From Chromera velia (lineage: Eukaryota; Sar; Chromeraceae), in NCBI GenBank assembly GCA_018398765.1, contig JAHBMJ010002465.1, positions 16,454-80,453 of the forward strand: a stretch of 64,000 nucleotides of DNA. Direction: 5' to 3'. The notes beneath the pieces are model-generated. The model worked only from the letters and a program-made list of their open reading frames with translations. It did not search any database and was not told the DNA's origin. Both the position numbers and the translations under genes were made by a program. Below are positions 1 through 11,620 of the stretch, in pieces (positions within the stretch are counted from its first letter, which is position 1; each line of letters starts with the position of its first letter).

Positions 1-327
1 GGGGGGGGGGGGGGGTTTGCGTGCCACTGACACTCAAATAAATTTTTATATGGCCCCTTACAGAAAAACGAATGGTGTTTTCACTGTTTTGCCTCATAAA
101 AAGAACAAAACAGATAAATTTTAAAAAATAGAATTTTAAATTAAATTCAATAAATAAAGATATATATTAATAGAAAGAAAATAGGATCTAGATACATCTA
201 AGAAAAAATATGATAGAATTCATTTTCTGGGTCTTCATCGCGATCCACTCTACTAGGGTCCACTGCTTATATGGAAAAGGCATAAGTGATATTAAAGTAA
301 TTTATTGGTGTCTTAAGTAGTGTCTTA
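1..327. other. poly-G edge and AT-rich sequence without a gene
   Basis: The first 15 bases are all G, which suggests a contig edge or a low-quality homopolymer. The rest is AT-rich with short A/T runs and no credible coding frame. Confidence 0.5.
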
Positions 328-419
328 ATTATAGAACATTGTCGTCGTTTTGTCTTTTAGAGACCAAAATACAAAAATTATTAAGATCAAACAAAAAACA
401 AAAAAAGAAAAGTGAAAGA

Positions 420-750
<331 letters not shown>

Positions 751-827
751 ATCCTTTAAAACTCATTGTCTTTGAACCTGAAAATGTTCTGATGAATGAC
801 ACACTGTACCCTGGCGCCAGCTTGCAG

Positions 828-885
828 CGTCTTTGTGCATCTGGACGACATTGGCCGCGAAGAGAAGAGCCGCCTGATCGACTAA
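828..885 (+). CDS. possible terminal exon of a gene entering from the left
   Basis: A good acceptor (GCTTGCAG, ending at 827) precedes a short open frame that reads VFVHLDDIGREEKSRLID and then a TAA. The acceptor matches the TGCAG type used by all confident genes here, and the charged peptide looks like a normal protein C-terminus. If real, the preceding intron would contain the microsatellite block at 420-750 and the upstream exons would lie outside the window. The evidence is only a splice site plus 18 codons, so this is weak. Confidence 0.25.
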
Positions 886-1155
886 CGTCTGTACGTGAAG
901 TTATTGATTGACAGTCCGTTGAAGTCCAATTCTTTGAACCTACTGCGACAAGACGACCATCTCTCCTTTCATTCCCCACTACTCATTTCAAATCAATCAG
1001 CTGGTTTCCTTCCCAATGGATTCAGCAAGAATCGATCAAAAGCTAAGGTGTCCTAACTCCGATGTGCATCACGGGACCGGAGTGGTGGGTCCGTCTATCG
1101 ATCAGGAATTTATAAATTCTCTTTGCATACATATTCTCCACCTCTTTTTTGTGTT

Positions 1156-2708
1156 TCAACCCATCCCGAAGCCTCGAGAAGGGCTGGCTTGCGAGTCGCT
1201 GCCGTCAGTGAACTCCCCAAACCGCACACTCATGTCTGCTTCTGAGGTGGCCGCTCTGACCCCATGGACCCTGCAGGAGAGTTTGGCGGCACACGCGAAC
1301 TTGGCGGCCTCAACGGACTCTTCGAAGATCCAACAGATCTTCCTGTCTCGTGTCAGATACAGGACTGTGGCTTTGGTTTGGAATTCTTCGGGAATGGCGG
1401 GGAAGGCGGCGGCGATCATTTCGGGTTTCTTCACGATCCGAACAATGTCGTGAGCACTCCAGTTCATTATCTCCTCCCCTGCCTCATCTACCAGAGAGTA
1501 GGCTTCTACTGTGGAATCAATCTTGAGCAGGACAGATTGAATGTCCTGCTTACTGCTCAAAATCGCACAGGGGTAGCCCTCCAAGGTTTCTCTCCAGAAG
1601 GCACGCACCATGGCCTTCAGGGCAGCCTTGCTCGATCGTGCTTCCTTCTGATCTCTGCTCTTCATTCCCTGCACAATTGCACCAAAGTCAAATTCATCGT
1701 ACAGAAGCTCATCTTCATTTCTCTCCAATTCGGGTGGGGGAATGGCTTGGGAGAAGTTGGGAAGTGTGAACGAAGCTGAGGGGCCTTGAGCCAAAGCTGC
1801 ATACGGCGTTTCCTCCTCTGGCTGCACTTCGGTGCCGTGAGGGTTATGAATGAGCGCCTGGGNGGGCTGGCTTGCGAGTCGCTGCCGTCAGTGAACTCCC
1901 CAAACCGCACACTCATGTCTGCTTCTGAGGTGGCCGCTCTGACCCCATGGACCCTGCAGGAGAGTTTGGCGGCACACGCGAACTTGGCGGCCTCAACGGA
2001 CTCTTCGAAGATCCAACAGATCTTCCTGTCTCGTGTCAGATACAGGACTGTGGCTTTGGTTTGGAATTCTTCGGGAATGGCGGGGAAGGCGGCGGCGATC
2101 ATTTCGGGTTTCTTCACGATCCGAACAATGTCGTGAGCACTCCAGTTCATTATCTCCTCCCCTGCCTCATCTACCAGAGAGTAGGCTTCTACTGTGGAAT
2201 CAATCTTGAGCAGGACAGATTGAATGTCCTGCTTACTGCTCAAAATCGCACAGGGGTAGCCCTCCAAGGTTTCTCTCCAGAAGGCACGCACCATGGCCTT
2301 CAGGGCAGCCTTGCTCGATCGTGCTTCCTTCTGATCTCTGCTCTTCATTCCCTGCACAATTGCACCAAAGTCAAATTCATCGTACAGAAGCTCATCTTCA
2401 TTTCTCTCCAATTCGGGTGGGGGAATGGCTTGGGAGAAGTTGGGAAGTGTGAACGAAGCTGAGGGGCCTTGAGCCAAAGCTGCATACGGCGTTTCCTCCT
2501 CTGGCTGCACTTCGGTGCCGTGAGGGTTATGAATGAGCGCCTGGGGCTGTGTCTGCCTCTCCGAGTAGACCTCTGTGGGGGGCCTATGCTCGGTGTACCC
2601 TCTCTGGGGTCGGTTCAGGGTCCCCACATGGAGCTCAGACCCTTTCTGTCGAGGCGGCTGGAAACAGCAGCCACAAATGCAGTCACTCACAGACTGCTGA
2701 GCCCCCAT
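1156..2708 (-). CDS. ISP-like dual-acylated membrane-skeleton protein
   Basis: The protein starts MGAQQS, a good N-myristoylation signal (Gly2, Ser6), followed by Cys10, Cys12, Cys14 and Cys15 as likely palmitoylation sites. A Pro/Glu-rich linker leads to a C-terminal region of about 130 residues with alternating strands (for example AILSSKQDIQSVLLKID and TVLYLTRDRKICWIF) and a final helix (EESVEAAKFACAAK). This fits the PH-like fold of apicomplexan IMC sub-compartment proteins, which attach to the inner membrane complex by the same lipid signals. The frame as assembled is broken by an exact 683-bp duplication next to an N at 1863. Removing one copy gives 870 nt, that is 289 residues ending SRGFGMG. 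It is a single exon, divergent from the ARO gene. The family call rests on pattern and context, so it is moderate. Confidence 0.5.
1181..2545. repeat. exact 683-bp tandem duplication around an N (likely assembly artefact)
   Basis: The sequence from 1181 to about 1862 reappears from 1864 to about 2545 with an offset of 683 and no difference that I can see. The only ambiguous base in the window, N at 1863, sits at the junction. Because 683 is not a multiple of three, the duplication breaks the frame of the ISP-like gene. Removing it restores an open frame to a natural stop. The pattern is typical of two overlapping contigs joined without merging. Confidence 0.85.
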
Positions 2709-3410
2709 TTTAAAGATACAAAGGATACCTTAGTCAATGTCTTCTCAAGCGGTTGTCAGTGAATTCTTCTGACGCATCGATGCGTTTGTTTTCTTCTCGA
2801 GGAGGCACACTGATTGTACCGCTGATCCTGGCCGGCGAATGTCTGTCGCTGGTAATTATGCGTGTGCGCCGAACCACGAATACTTGGGTAAGCGAAAGAG
2901 AGATTTGTCAATACAGAGGTACTGAACACACTCTGATATATATACATCTGCACGCGGGCGGTTTCGGGTCATTTGATCCGAATCGATCGCTTTGATCAAT
3001 GGCCGGCTCAAATTCTTATAATTAATTAATGCATGTATGCGCACGCTTTGAGTCTGTTTTGTCGCTCGACCACAATTTGTGCGCAAACTTAAATCATCCT
3101 GCATGCATGCATGCATGGCGCGTCACTTAAAAAAAAGTCAATTAACGGCGATGCAGTGTGTATATATATAAATCGCGGTGCATCCATGTGTCCGCCTTTC
3201 CGCGCCTGCGCATGCATGCACGCATCGATCTGCATGCTGGACAATTTTCGATCGATCCGATTCGATCGACCGAAGTTGCCAATTGACGGTCAGAAGAACC
3301 CCACTGTCACAAATTCATTTGTACCCCAATTACACGCTGTATGAAGGAGAGACTCAATGGCTGTGGCCCTGACACAGAAGGAAAACTAAGGAGGTCACTT
3401 GACGGTCGCC
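2709..3410. promoter_or_regulatory. shared divergent promoter of the ISP-like and ARO genes
   Basis: This 702-bp spacer separates two head-to-head starts. It carries TGCATGC-type elements: a run of overlapping GCATGCATGC at 3100-3117, GCATGCATGC near 3210-3220 and TGCATGC at 3231-3237. TATATATA-like DNA occurs near 2937-2944 and 3162-3170, and GATCGATC palindromes occur nearby. In Toxoplasma and Plasmodium, TGCATGC is a known promoter element and a target of ApiAP2 factors. That the same holds here is inference. Confidence 0.5.
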
Positions 3411-4588
3411 ATGGGGAATCAGTGTTGCGCCACGGGGCGCGACACGAAGGTCAAGCAAAAAGCGCACGACAGGCATCTCCAGCGGTCGGATTCTGAGTAC
3501 CGTTCCGGTATGAAAAGCAGATACAAGTCAGGACAACTGCGAGGAGGGGATGACTGTGAAAGGTTCGATCGGGCGTTTGAGACCCAAGACATCCGTGAGA
3601 TGGTGCAGTTGTTGAACAGCAATCAAAAGATCGACACTCTAGATGAGGCCATGCACCCGTGGGCTTCTGACCCACAGACCGTAGGGGCTTTGGCAGCGAC
3701 TCACTTAGCGATTCTGGCATCAAGCGATAACGACTCATCAGCCAGTCAAGAGACGCAGGGCAGCAGTGGGAAGAAGGGAGGGAAGAAATCAAAGTCCTAC
3801 AGGAATGAAATCCGAAAGTGCGGGGGCATTCCTCCACTTGTGCGCTACCTTCAGTCTCAGGAGGTCGACAGGAACGAAGCTGCGGTGGTCGCTTTGTCCT
3901 TTCTGTCAGTAGACTCGTCAGTCAACTGTCAGATCATGTACGACAACGATGCGCTTCAGTTGCTGCAGAGACACCTCCTCAGCAAGAAGGAAGGAATGAG
4001 GGCAGCCACCGCGTCTACACTTCGAAACATTTACGTCCTCAACATGGACACACGGCGAGAGTTCCTGGGAGGAGAAGCGCTTCCCCATTTTCTACGCTTA
4101 CTTGACGATCCTCCGAACTCTGAAGTGAGTGGTCCCTCTCGAGTACTCGTACATGCACATGCATCTATATAAATCCACCTCTTTCTTTCCACCGACAGTC
4201 GCCTACATTTGTTTCCAACAATACATGTGTTCTCTTCATCTGTGCGCATCATTACCGGATGGAGTTACCCGTCGACATATCTGCATTACCTGTTTCTGTC
4301 ATTTTTCTCTCTGTCCGTCTGCCGGTTTTCCACAGAGAAAGGGAGGGGGGAAAACCTCTCTCCCTCTCTCTCTCTCTCCCGCCCCCTGGCCATTTCTATC
4401 ACTTCCTTCTGTCCCTCTTCCTTTCTTTCGTTCGTTCGTTCGTTCGTCCTCTCTTTCTTTCTTTCTTTCTTTCTTTCTTTTTCTCTTTTTCTTTTTTTCT
4501 TTTTTTTCTCTTTTTCTTTTTTCCCCTTTCTTTCTTTCTTTCTTTCTTTCTTTCGTTCGTTCGTTCGTTCGTTCGTTCTTTCGTTCGT

Positions 4589-4624
<36 letters not shown>

Positions 4625-5491
4625 TCGTTCTTTCGTTCTTTCGTTCTTTCTTTCTTTCTTTCTTTCTTTCCTTCTTTCCTTCTTTCCTTCTTTCCTTCCT
4701 TCCTTCCTTCCTCCTGTCTTTTGTTCTTTCTTATTTGTGTACATGAGGTAAAGAAGGGGGGGCAGCAAAGAAACGTATTGTCCGTCAGTCCGTCAATTAA
4801 GCTTGTGAGGTTGTCTCTCTATTTCTATGCCCGTCTGTTAGTATGTATGTCTTTCTGCCTGTCTGTCTCCGTGTCTGCTGACTCTTCTGTCTGTCTGTCT
4901 GTCTCTACCGTCTGTCTGCCTGTCTGTCTGTCTGTCTGTCTGTCCGTCCGAAAGAAAGGAAGCGATTCGGGAAAAGTGAAGTGAAGAAAAGACGATATAG
5001 TCTGTCTGTCTGCCTTTCTCTCTTGTCTGTATGGTCGTTCCGGTTTGGCAATGAGTGGAGAGAAGGAGGGAAAGGAAAAAGACGAGAACACAGTCTGTCG
5101 ATCTGTGTGAAAGTCTGTCTGTCTGCTTTTCCATCGGTCTATCCATCACTCTGTGCGGAAGCCCTTTTTTTGTCTTTTTGTCTGTATTTGTACATGTCCT
5201 CCTGTACGTTTCTGCACATGCATTCCCGCGTGCCCGCAGGCCGACGGTGAGAGCCCGAATTTCGACACTCAGTTCGAGGCCCTGTTCAACGTTGAGGATC
5301 TGGTCACTGTGGATGACCAGGTGGTACCGGAGTTTGCTCACATTCTGAAGCAGGCGGGGATCCTGAAGCTTCTGGTGGCTTTGGAGAAATCCGAACAGCA
5401 GGACGAGGAGGTTAGAGAATTCGCCGCAGAAATGAGAGACCGGATCGAGGCCGCGGTTCCATCGGACACCGATCGAGTCGCACACAACTAG
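3411..5491 (+). CDS. ARO: Armadillo-Repeats-Only (ARO) protein homologue
   Basis: Exons are 3411-4124 and 5240-5491, joined in phase 0, giving 321 residues. The start MGNQCCATGR matches the apicomplexan ARO signature: Gly2 for myristoylation and Cys5/Cys6 for palmitoylation. An upstream in-frame ATG at 3399 would bury Gly2 and is rejected. After a basic segment, armadillo-type helical repeats follow (for example GGIPPLVRYLQSQEVDRNEA and ATASTLRNIYVLNMD), continuing in exon 2 (FAHILKQAGILKLLVALEKS). A Lys/Gly/Ser-rich insertion interrupts the repeats near residue 125. In Toxoplasma and Plasmodium ARO coats the rhoptry surface and tethers the organelle at the apex. In a free-living alga the target membrane is unknown. 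The 1115-bp intron starts GTGAGT, ends GCAG and is filled with microsatellites. Confidence 0.85.
4350..4945. repeat. CTTT / GTTC / TCTG microsatellites inside the ARO intron
   Basis: Long (CTTT)n, (GTTC)n and (CCTT)n arrays run from about 4350 to 4715. (TCTG)n runs follow at about 4855-4945 and again near 4999-5020. All lie within the single ARO intron. The pyrimidine strand is the coding strand, as in the other repeat-filled introns of this window except the purine runs at 23452-23702. Confidence 0.9.
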
Positions 5492-6908
5492 CAGAGGAAT
5501 GGTCTTATAGAATCGTTTTGATTTTCCCGCTTTGGAACAAGTTGACAACTTTGAAATTCGTTCATTCGTTCACTCCCATTCTGTTAACTCATTCACATTC
5601 ACTTATCCCTACTCAGAATATTCACCACTTCTTCCACCTCACTTGAATCATCCATTCATTCATTAAATTCTATGTTCCGAGTCCAACTTCCATAAGTTCT
5701 ATTTAGTGATAGATTGAGTAAGCAATTGCTGCAGCCGTCAGGGTGCCACGGTTGCTCCAGCCTCCAAGCAATTTCATGATTATATATAAATGAATGTATT
5801 TTTATTATTTAGTGAATGGGCTGCTGAGTCTCGTGTGGAGTTGTTAGGAGTTGTGTCATAACTTGTGTGGAGTAGTAGTGAATAATTGTTAGAAATAAAT
5901 GTAAATTAATAACCAAATAAAGACTAAGTCTAGGACTAAGTTGCAAATTGAAGGTAAGATAAAAATTTTAAATTAAGTGTTTTTTTTTATTTCACACTTA
6001 ATTGGAACTTGAATAAAAAATTAAAAAAAGGCCATGCATTTCGTTTTCTTTTTTTATATGTGACGTCCGAGTCTGATTCATGCCCCGTTATAGAGTAGGT
6101 TGTAGATCTTTAAATTTTATTTTTCTAGCTTAAATTACCTAGATAAATTATATTCTATTTTTGGGGGGGCATTAACTTAAAGTTTGTTCCTAGCATCTCG
6201 CCTATACGTCTTTCGTCTCTTCCTTCTGTCCTGGTTGCTGCTCTCGCTGCTATCTCTCTCTCTCATTCGACCTCATACCTGACGCTCCTCCATCCGAATG
6301 CCTTCTTCAGCATTTGCTAAGTACTTCCTACCCCTCAGTCATGACCAGCGCCCTGCCTAATTATATTTTATCATCAATTAATTATAATCTTGTATAAGCA
6401 TAGTAGTGTGGAGTTACTTGGTCAAATTACTGAATATCTGACCCTAGAACAAACTGACTAATTTAAAATTCATTATTTTTTTCAGGTTTTAAGAGGCTAT
6501 TATATTGTGCGCTTTAGAAAAAAAGATGTAATCATGTTTACAAACTCTTTCTCAATGGCACATCAACATCCACATCGAGATGATCCTGCGCTCGCTCACT
6601 TTGCCTTCTCTCTCCCAAAATTCGGGCTACCTGGCCCCCCGTTAGTTGTTAATAGTTGACTGGGTAGAACATTCTCGATAAGAAGCTCTGAATGCTGCCG
6701 CTAAGAAGTACTGATACAACTGCAGCAGGACGGAAAAGAGAGAGCAGGCAAAAAAGAGCGAACAGACTGAGAAAAGTTTCTCAGAGAACGGAAGACACCC
6801 GAAGAGAAAAGACTGGTTTTGCATGAGTTCTTGACTCACTGTATACACAGAGAACTCTGCACACACATAATAGAGACATGTTTTTGTCGTCCTCTGAAGA
6901 GTAGAATA
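5492..6908. other. AT-rich spacer, no gene seen
   Basis: The spacer has low-complexity A/T runs and short ATTC repeats (5560-5670), which probably include the 3' UTR of the ARO gene at the left. No frame here has protein-like composition. A 74-residue frame on the minus strand (6642-6866) has no splice context and is not called. Confidence 0.6.
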
Positions 6909-7685
6909 TTAGGGTTAGACACTAAAGTTTTAAAGTTTTTTTTTATTAAAGTTTTTTTTTGCCCTTTAGACTTTATTTTTAAAAAATATTTTTTAATTAG
7001 TTTTTGAGTAGATTGTTAATTAAGTCAGTCATAAGTTAGACTCAGAACTAAATTAATCAACTAGCCTACATAGAAGATGGCACAAGCTTAGTCTCTTTAA
7101 ATTGAAATTTCTAGTGAAATTTATGTTCACATTGAAAACAATCATCAGCGAGATCGATCGGATCTAGCATCGGAAGAAAAGTGATCGGATGACATCACGG
7201 ATCAAAAGTTCGAATGTACTTGCACCGGGAAATAAACACTCGCAATCATTAGAATCAATGGATTTTAGATCAGGTATGCAACGCAGGAATTCCCTTTCAT
7301 CCAGCGACTTGACACAAGAACGCGCCTAAGAACGCACATAAAGAAAGTCTATGTATGAAGCCATCAAGAGATCGAATTCAAGAATTATGTACACAGAGTT
7401 TGTGCTCACAACATTCATCAAATACATGGCAAGGAGTTCAGCGATTAAGGAGTACTACATAGATTTCCTGCATGCGATAGGCGATTAACACAAATACACA
7501 CAACATGAACGAACTCGACTTTGCTTTGTCTGCAATAATATAAATGAAACCAACTTCTCTAGCAATGTCTTTTAAATAAGCTTTTACATGTCTGGTTGCA
7601 TGTTTACTTTTAAAGTTTTAAAGTTAAAGTTTAAAGTTTTGTAAGCAAACTATATTATAAAAAAAACTTTAGTGTCCAACCTTCG
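6909..7685. mobile_element. hAT-like non-autonomous DNA transposon (MITE), 777 bp
   Basis: The ends are inverted repeats. The left end reads TTAGGGTTAGACACTAAAG. The reverse complement of the right end reads CGAAGGTTGGACACTAAAG. They agree at about 18 of 22 positions including the following TTT. The element is flanked on both sides by the same 8 bases, GTAGAATA (6901-6908 and 7686-7693), a target-site duplication of the length made by hAT transposases. There is no transposase frame inside. AAAGTTTTAAAG motifs near both ends form subterminal repeats. The 8-bp duplication is still perfect while the terminal repeats have diverged a little, so the insertion is probably not very old. Confidence 0.7.
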
Positions 7686-7693
7686 GTAGAATA

Positions 7694-8585
7694 CGGGTTA
7701 CAGAGAAAGAGGGCAATCCTCGATGACATTAAAAACGGGCTAAACTCGGAGACCTCGTTAGAAAATAAGGATACAAACATATGCAGGAGCACTTAGTATC
7801 CACACAAATGCTTAAAACCAGTAGACCCAGCAACCAGCCTGTAAAAGTTGGGATAAATGCAGGTGCAGGAAGAGCCGGACACCTCTCTGAAATTCCCGAA
7901 GCCCAATTCCTTCCACTCCACAGACAGCTGCCACTACTAAAAAATAAAAGAATGCATCACCAACCATCGTCATGCACTAGAAGCTTAGTCTTTGCCCCCC
8001 TGTCGCATGCATATACAGCCACACGCTCAGTTTGCTGGGTGCGTCAGTCAAACGGACTGCGAGCTCGACCAGCTTCTCCCTCAAAAGTCCCCCTACATTG
8101 TCTGCGTCCTGCTCCGTCTACTGCTTCAAATTCTCACCTCCCTCAACTGAAAAGAAACACATTTGTTCCCACAAATTTCTGTAGCCTAGTCCGCGAGAAA
8201 CGTCATGGAGCATGGAGCGATGTAAACTACGTGTCCGCGCTTACGCCAGGCTGCGCTGGGACCGTCTTTTGACTGCACCTTCTGTAAAAGCCTGACTCTG
8301 CCCTTCTCGCAATAAATCACTAGCTGCAGCTACACTCTTATCTCCGTTTCCCTTTGCTTGACTGAACGTATTAGGCACAACATTCCCAGCTACCATCCTA
8401 AACTGACCGCTCACGTTTGTTGCTGCTACCTCATTGGCTGCTGTTCCGACTAGGAGACAGTCAGACAGCAAGACAGTGTCTCTACTAATGGCAGCAGGGC
8501 ATTTCTGTTGTGCTGCAAGGGATTTCAGGAATTTAACTGTGCCTTCTCAAGCCCTTTGTATAAAGTCGACCAGCAGTGGATCGCC
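7694..8585. other. spacer, no convincing gene
   Basis: A 163-codon frame (7781-8272, +) has no domain, a mixed composition and no splice context, and I do not call it. The right part probably holds the 3' UTR of the minus-strand membrane protein. Confidence 0.4.
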
Positions 8586-10921
8586 TCAGGGGAAGTCTCC
8601 CAGTGAAAAGTTGCTTGTAGCCTCATCATCTGCCCTATCAACAGCTGTTGTGATGTCACCGCCGATGTGAGGGTGGAGCAGCTCGAGAACGTATGGAGGG
8701 TCCTCTGCAATGGTAGGAGGGGGGGGAGGAGGGACTTCCATATGCGCTGCTTGCTCTACTCTCTCATTTTTTTGCTTTAATTCTTCTGGAGATACCTCTG
8801 AGGGGTCACCGGATCCACTGGAGAGATGGAGGGGCTGCCGTTCTACTTCTGCAGTCAGCAGAGGGCGAGAGAGGGTGACGAACCCCGATCAATCGGGGGT
8901 GCAGAAGGGCTCCGGGTGGGGGACGCCAAGAATTTCTCTCACCACCGTGCAGTGCTTAGCTGTGACTTCGCATACGTGCGCGAAGAAGCACTTCTCGCTG
9001 TCTTCTTTCCATGTGCTCTCATCTATAGAGGCCTTGCAGAGGAGAGACAAACGAATGTAGAAGCTGGGGAGAAAGGGAAACCGCATCGCTCCTGCCGGTC
9101 TTCTGGAGGACGGTCTTCTGTTTCCTCTCTCTCTGCCTCCAATGTCCTTTCAACATTCCAAGCATCGTTGAGAATAATACAGACACCCGTCACCTCGTTT
9201 TCAATATACTAAAGACATTGCTTGAAGAGGCACTGATCTTGTGTGGGGCAAATTGGCAAAAGTTTCAAACCAGAAGGGTTCTTCCCCTTTCTCTTTCCCA
9301 CCTCCACCTTCCCTTTTCTCTTCTTACCCGAGCTTTGAGAGACAAGCCACAGGAGTAACGGTTCATGTCCTCTTTTTTGCAGACGAACGCTCAACCTCTC
9401 TTTTCTGACGTGCACACAGCCGCAACACCAAAAAACTTGGAGCAGAAAACGATAATAACTAGTCATTCCCTGCCAACAACATTTTGTTTGACGGACCAGG
9501 TCCTCCTCCTCGTGTTTTGCCGTGAAAAGGCACGTCCACCTCGAAGCCCCCCGTTCTCTCTTCTCTGCCTGCCTTTAGGCCTGCCTCCGACAATCGGACA
9601 CGCCGTTTCTTAGAATGGACCCAACAGAAAACACAATGAATGCAGCCATGCAGACAAGCAGGAGGACAATCAGCCTGAGGCTCACCTTCACCCCAAGATG
9701 AACGTCCTCATTCATCACCACCTGCAGACACACATAATTCAAAAGAGGCACCCAGGTGACCCACCGAGATATCTATCAAATAGAATGGAAAACTTTGGAG
9801 ATTAAGCCGATCAGATTGACTGATCCTGAGATCCACAGCGGTAAGAAACCAGATGGCAAAAGAGAGAAATTCTATTAAATTTAAGAGACTGGATCTGTAC
9901 GGTCGCAATGCTGTCTGCAAGATGAGAAAGAGGACTGTATGGATAGTGAAGATGTCGAAGCATGTGGAAGTGGATGGAGCAAGGAGGTACAGGGGAATGC
10001 TCGGACGGCGGGCAAAAACCACCATCTCCCAAAAGAGGAACTCCTCCCGGTAGCCGCCCAGCATCAAGCTGAACTGGTGAAGGAAGAGAGCCAGACGCAT
10101 ACGCGGACTATTCTGCACTAGTCCTTCATAGCTCACAAGAAGATCTCCTTCTGAATCTCTTTTGCATTTCTGCCTTCCTCCCTTCATCTTCTTCTTTCTC
10201 TTCTTTGACCGCTCAGTCAATTTCTTTGTCATCATGTTTTGCATGCGCCTTTGTACTTCTTAGACATGCGACCTTTCTAGAATGATAGTGATCATAATGA
10301 CCACAGGAATGCCAAAAGCGATCAACAGCCGTACTATAAGCAAAACCCCCCACCAACGGCTGTATATGGGATCATCAGGGCTATATAGAACCAAAGGGAA
10401 AAAGTGGAGACGGCGCTCCTCAAGAAAGGGGTGCAGAGGCTTGCACCTCAGGGAGAGAAGGACGGAAGGTCTACCTTTACTTTTGGCACGTCTCTATTCG
10501 TTCTCATTTCGGGTAAGGGGTAGGGAAAGGGGGTAGCTGCAGCTCAGGGAGGTTCCATACACACAGGGACCATATTATTTTGTTCATTTCTCTTGAACCA
10601 GAAGCCTTAGTTTTGCAGCTCTCTGAAGAACTGCGGATCGATTCTCTAGAAGGCAGAAGGATCTCCTTGTTGGTTGCTTTGTTGTGCAAGTATAGGTCCT
10701 TGAGGGTCTCCGTGTCCGGGGTGCCCATCTTCTTCTACCTGCATGGCCTGAACTCCTCCCACTTTTCCACCCCCCCTTGATTTTGTATAAGTGGGAATGG
10801 GTTGACTCCTGTTATTTCAACGTTATGGTCTCCCTGTACAGGTGGGTATCCTGCTCCCTCTTGTTGTTCATATTTGTTCATGTACTTGCATAGGTGGTCT
10901 TTGGGAGGAATGTTGAGGAAC
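8586..10921 (-). CDS. polytopic membrane protein, TRP-like C-terminal domain (5' part unresolved)
   Basis: This gene is reconstructed from exons that mostly lack their own ATG. The likely order is: 10921-10737 (hydrophilic), 10736-10600 (hydrophilic, begins KKMGTPDTETLKD), about 10490-10262 (IYSRWWGVLLIVRLLIAFGI, a membrane helix), about 10165-9765 (YREEFLFWEMVVFARR, then two helices around LRPYRSSLLNLIEFLSF), about 9720-9570 (SLRLIVLLLVCMAAFIVF), 9208-9082 (charged tail) and 8848-8586 (acidic tail ending SLGDFP). The last two join in phase 1. The Y-x-E-x-x-x-W-E and RPYRS...N-x-x-E pattern is typical of the multi-helix ends of large TRP-like or GCC2/GCC3-type receptor proteins of algae and protists, placed in the plasma membrane. 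The N-terminus was not found and some junctions are uncertain. Confidence 0.45.
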
Positions 10922-11083
10922 TACCAGTTGTGGGGCGACTTTCGCCTTTGCCTTTGCTTTTGCTTTGCTTTTTGGTTGTGCCTTTGCTTTTATCTTTACT
11001 AATCTTTTTGCTTTGGCCTTGGCAACAGCAGCAGGAGTGGCTTTCGCTTTAAATTTTGCCTTCGCTTTTAGAAGAGGAGGCAT
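10868..11083 (-). CDS. Lys/Ala-repeat open frame, doubtful
   Basis: A 71-codon frame starts MPPLLKAKAKFKAKA and is dominated by Lys-Ala repeats, like a linker-histone tail or a simple GCTTTT-type repeat read as protein. It overlaps the proposed first exon of the neighbouring membrane protein in another frame. It could be an upstream coding exon, but no splice junction confirms it. Confidence 0.15.
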   Translation of the reverse strand: MPPLLKAKAKFKAKATPAAVAKAKAKRLVKIKAKAQPKSKAKAKAKAKVAPQLVVPQHSSQRPPMQVHEQI

Positions 11084-11620
11084 GGTGTTGTTCGTGTCTT
11101 CTAATGTCAGGGAGGGTCGGTCTACTTAGTTACTGGTCTAGGTGTATCAGGAAGAAGAGACAACTCAGACAAGGTACGAGGGAAGACGGAGGTATTGGAT
11201 ATAGATAAACTTCTTTTGAGGGGTCGTGTCAAGGCTGAGAGCCTTGCGGGTCAGAGATAAATGCCATTGGCGGTTATGAGCCCACAGAGAGTGGGAGAAT
11301 TGATCGAGCAAGATTCGTCTGAGGCTTGTAGGTTCTAGTCATCTTGGATGAAGGCGGCGTTCTTCTGTATGGCTTCTTCGGCTATGAGGTGTGCTTGTTC
11401 AACTTTGACTGTGTTTGTCTATTTCTAAAGGAATTCTAACAACAGACTTGAGAACCATGGTTGTCCACAAGATGCTCTGGTCGACGTCTTAAGTCGATGG
11501 GGGTCGTTTTAGGGGGGCCTTTTGATCGATGGGAGTGCAGTGGGCTAGGCAGTGGGAATTATGTTGGCATTGGTGTGGAAGTCAAGCTTTAGTCAAGTTC
11601 TATCTGGGTGAAAAAAAAAA

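Noticed and set aside
4129-4984. Large overlapping Ser/Phe-rich frames
   Set aside because: They are CTTT/GTTC repeat translations inside the ARO intron.
7781-8272. 163-codon plus-strand frame
   Set aside because: It has no domain, no splice context and irregular composition, and it lies in a spacer.
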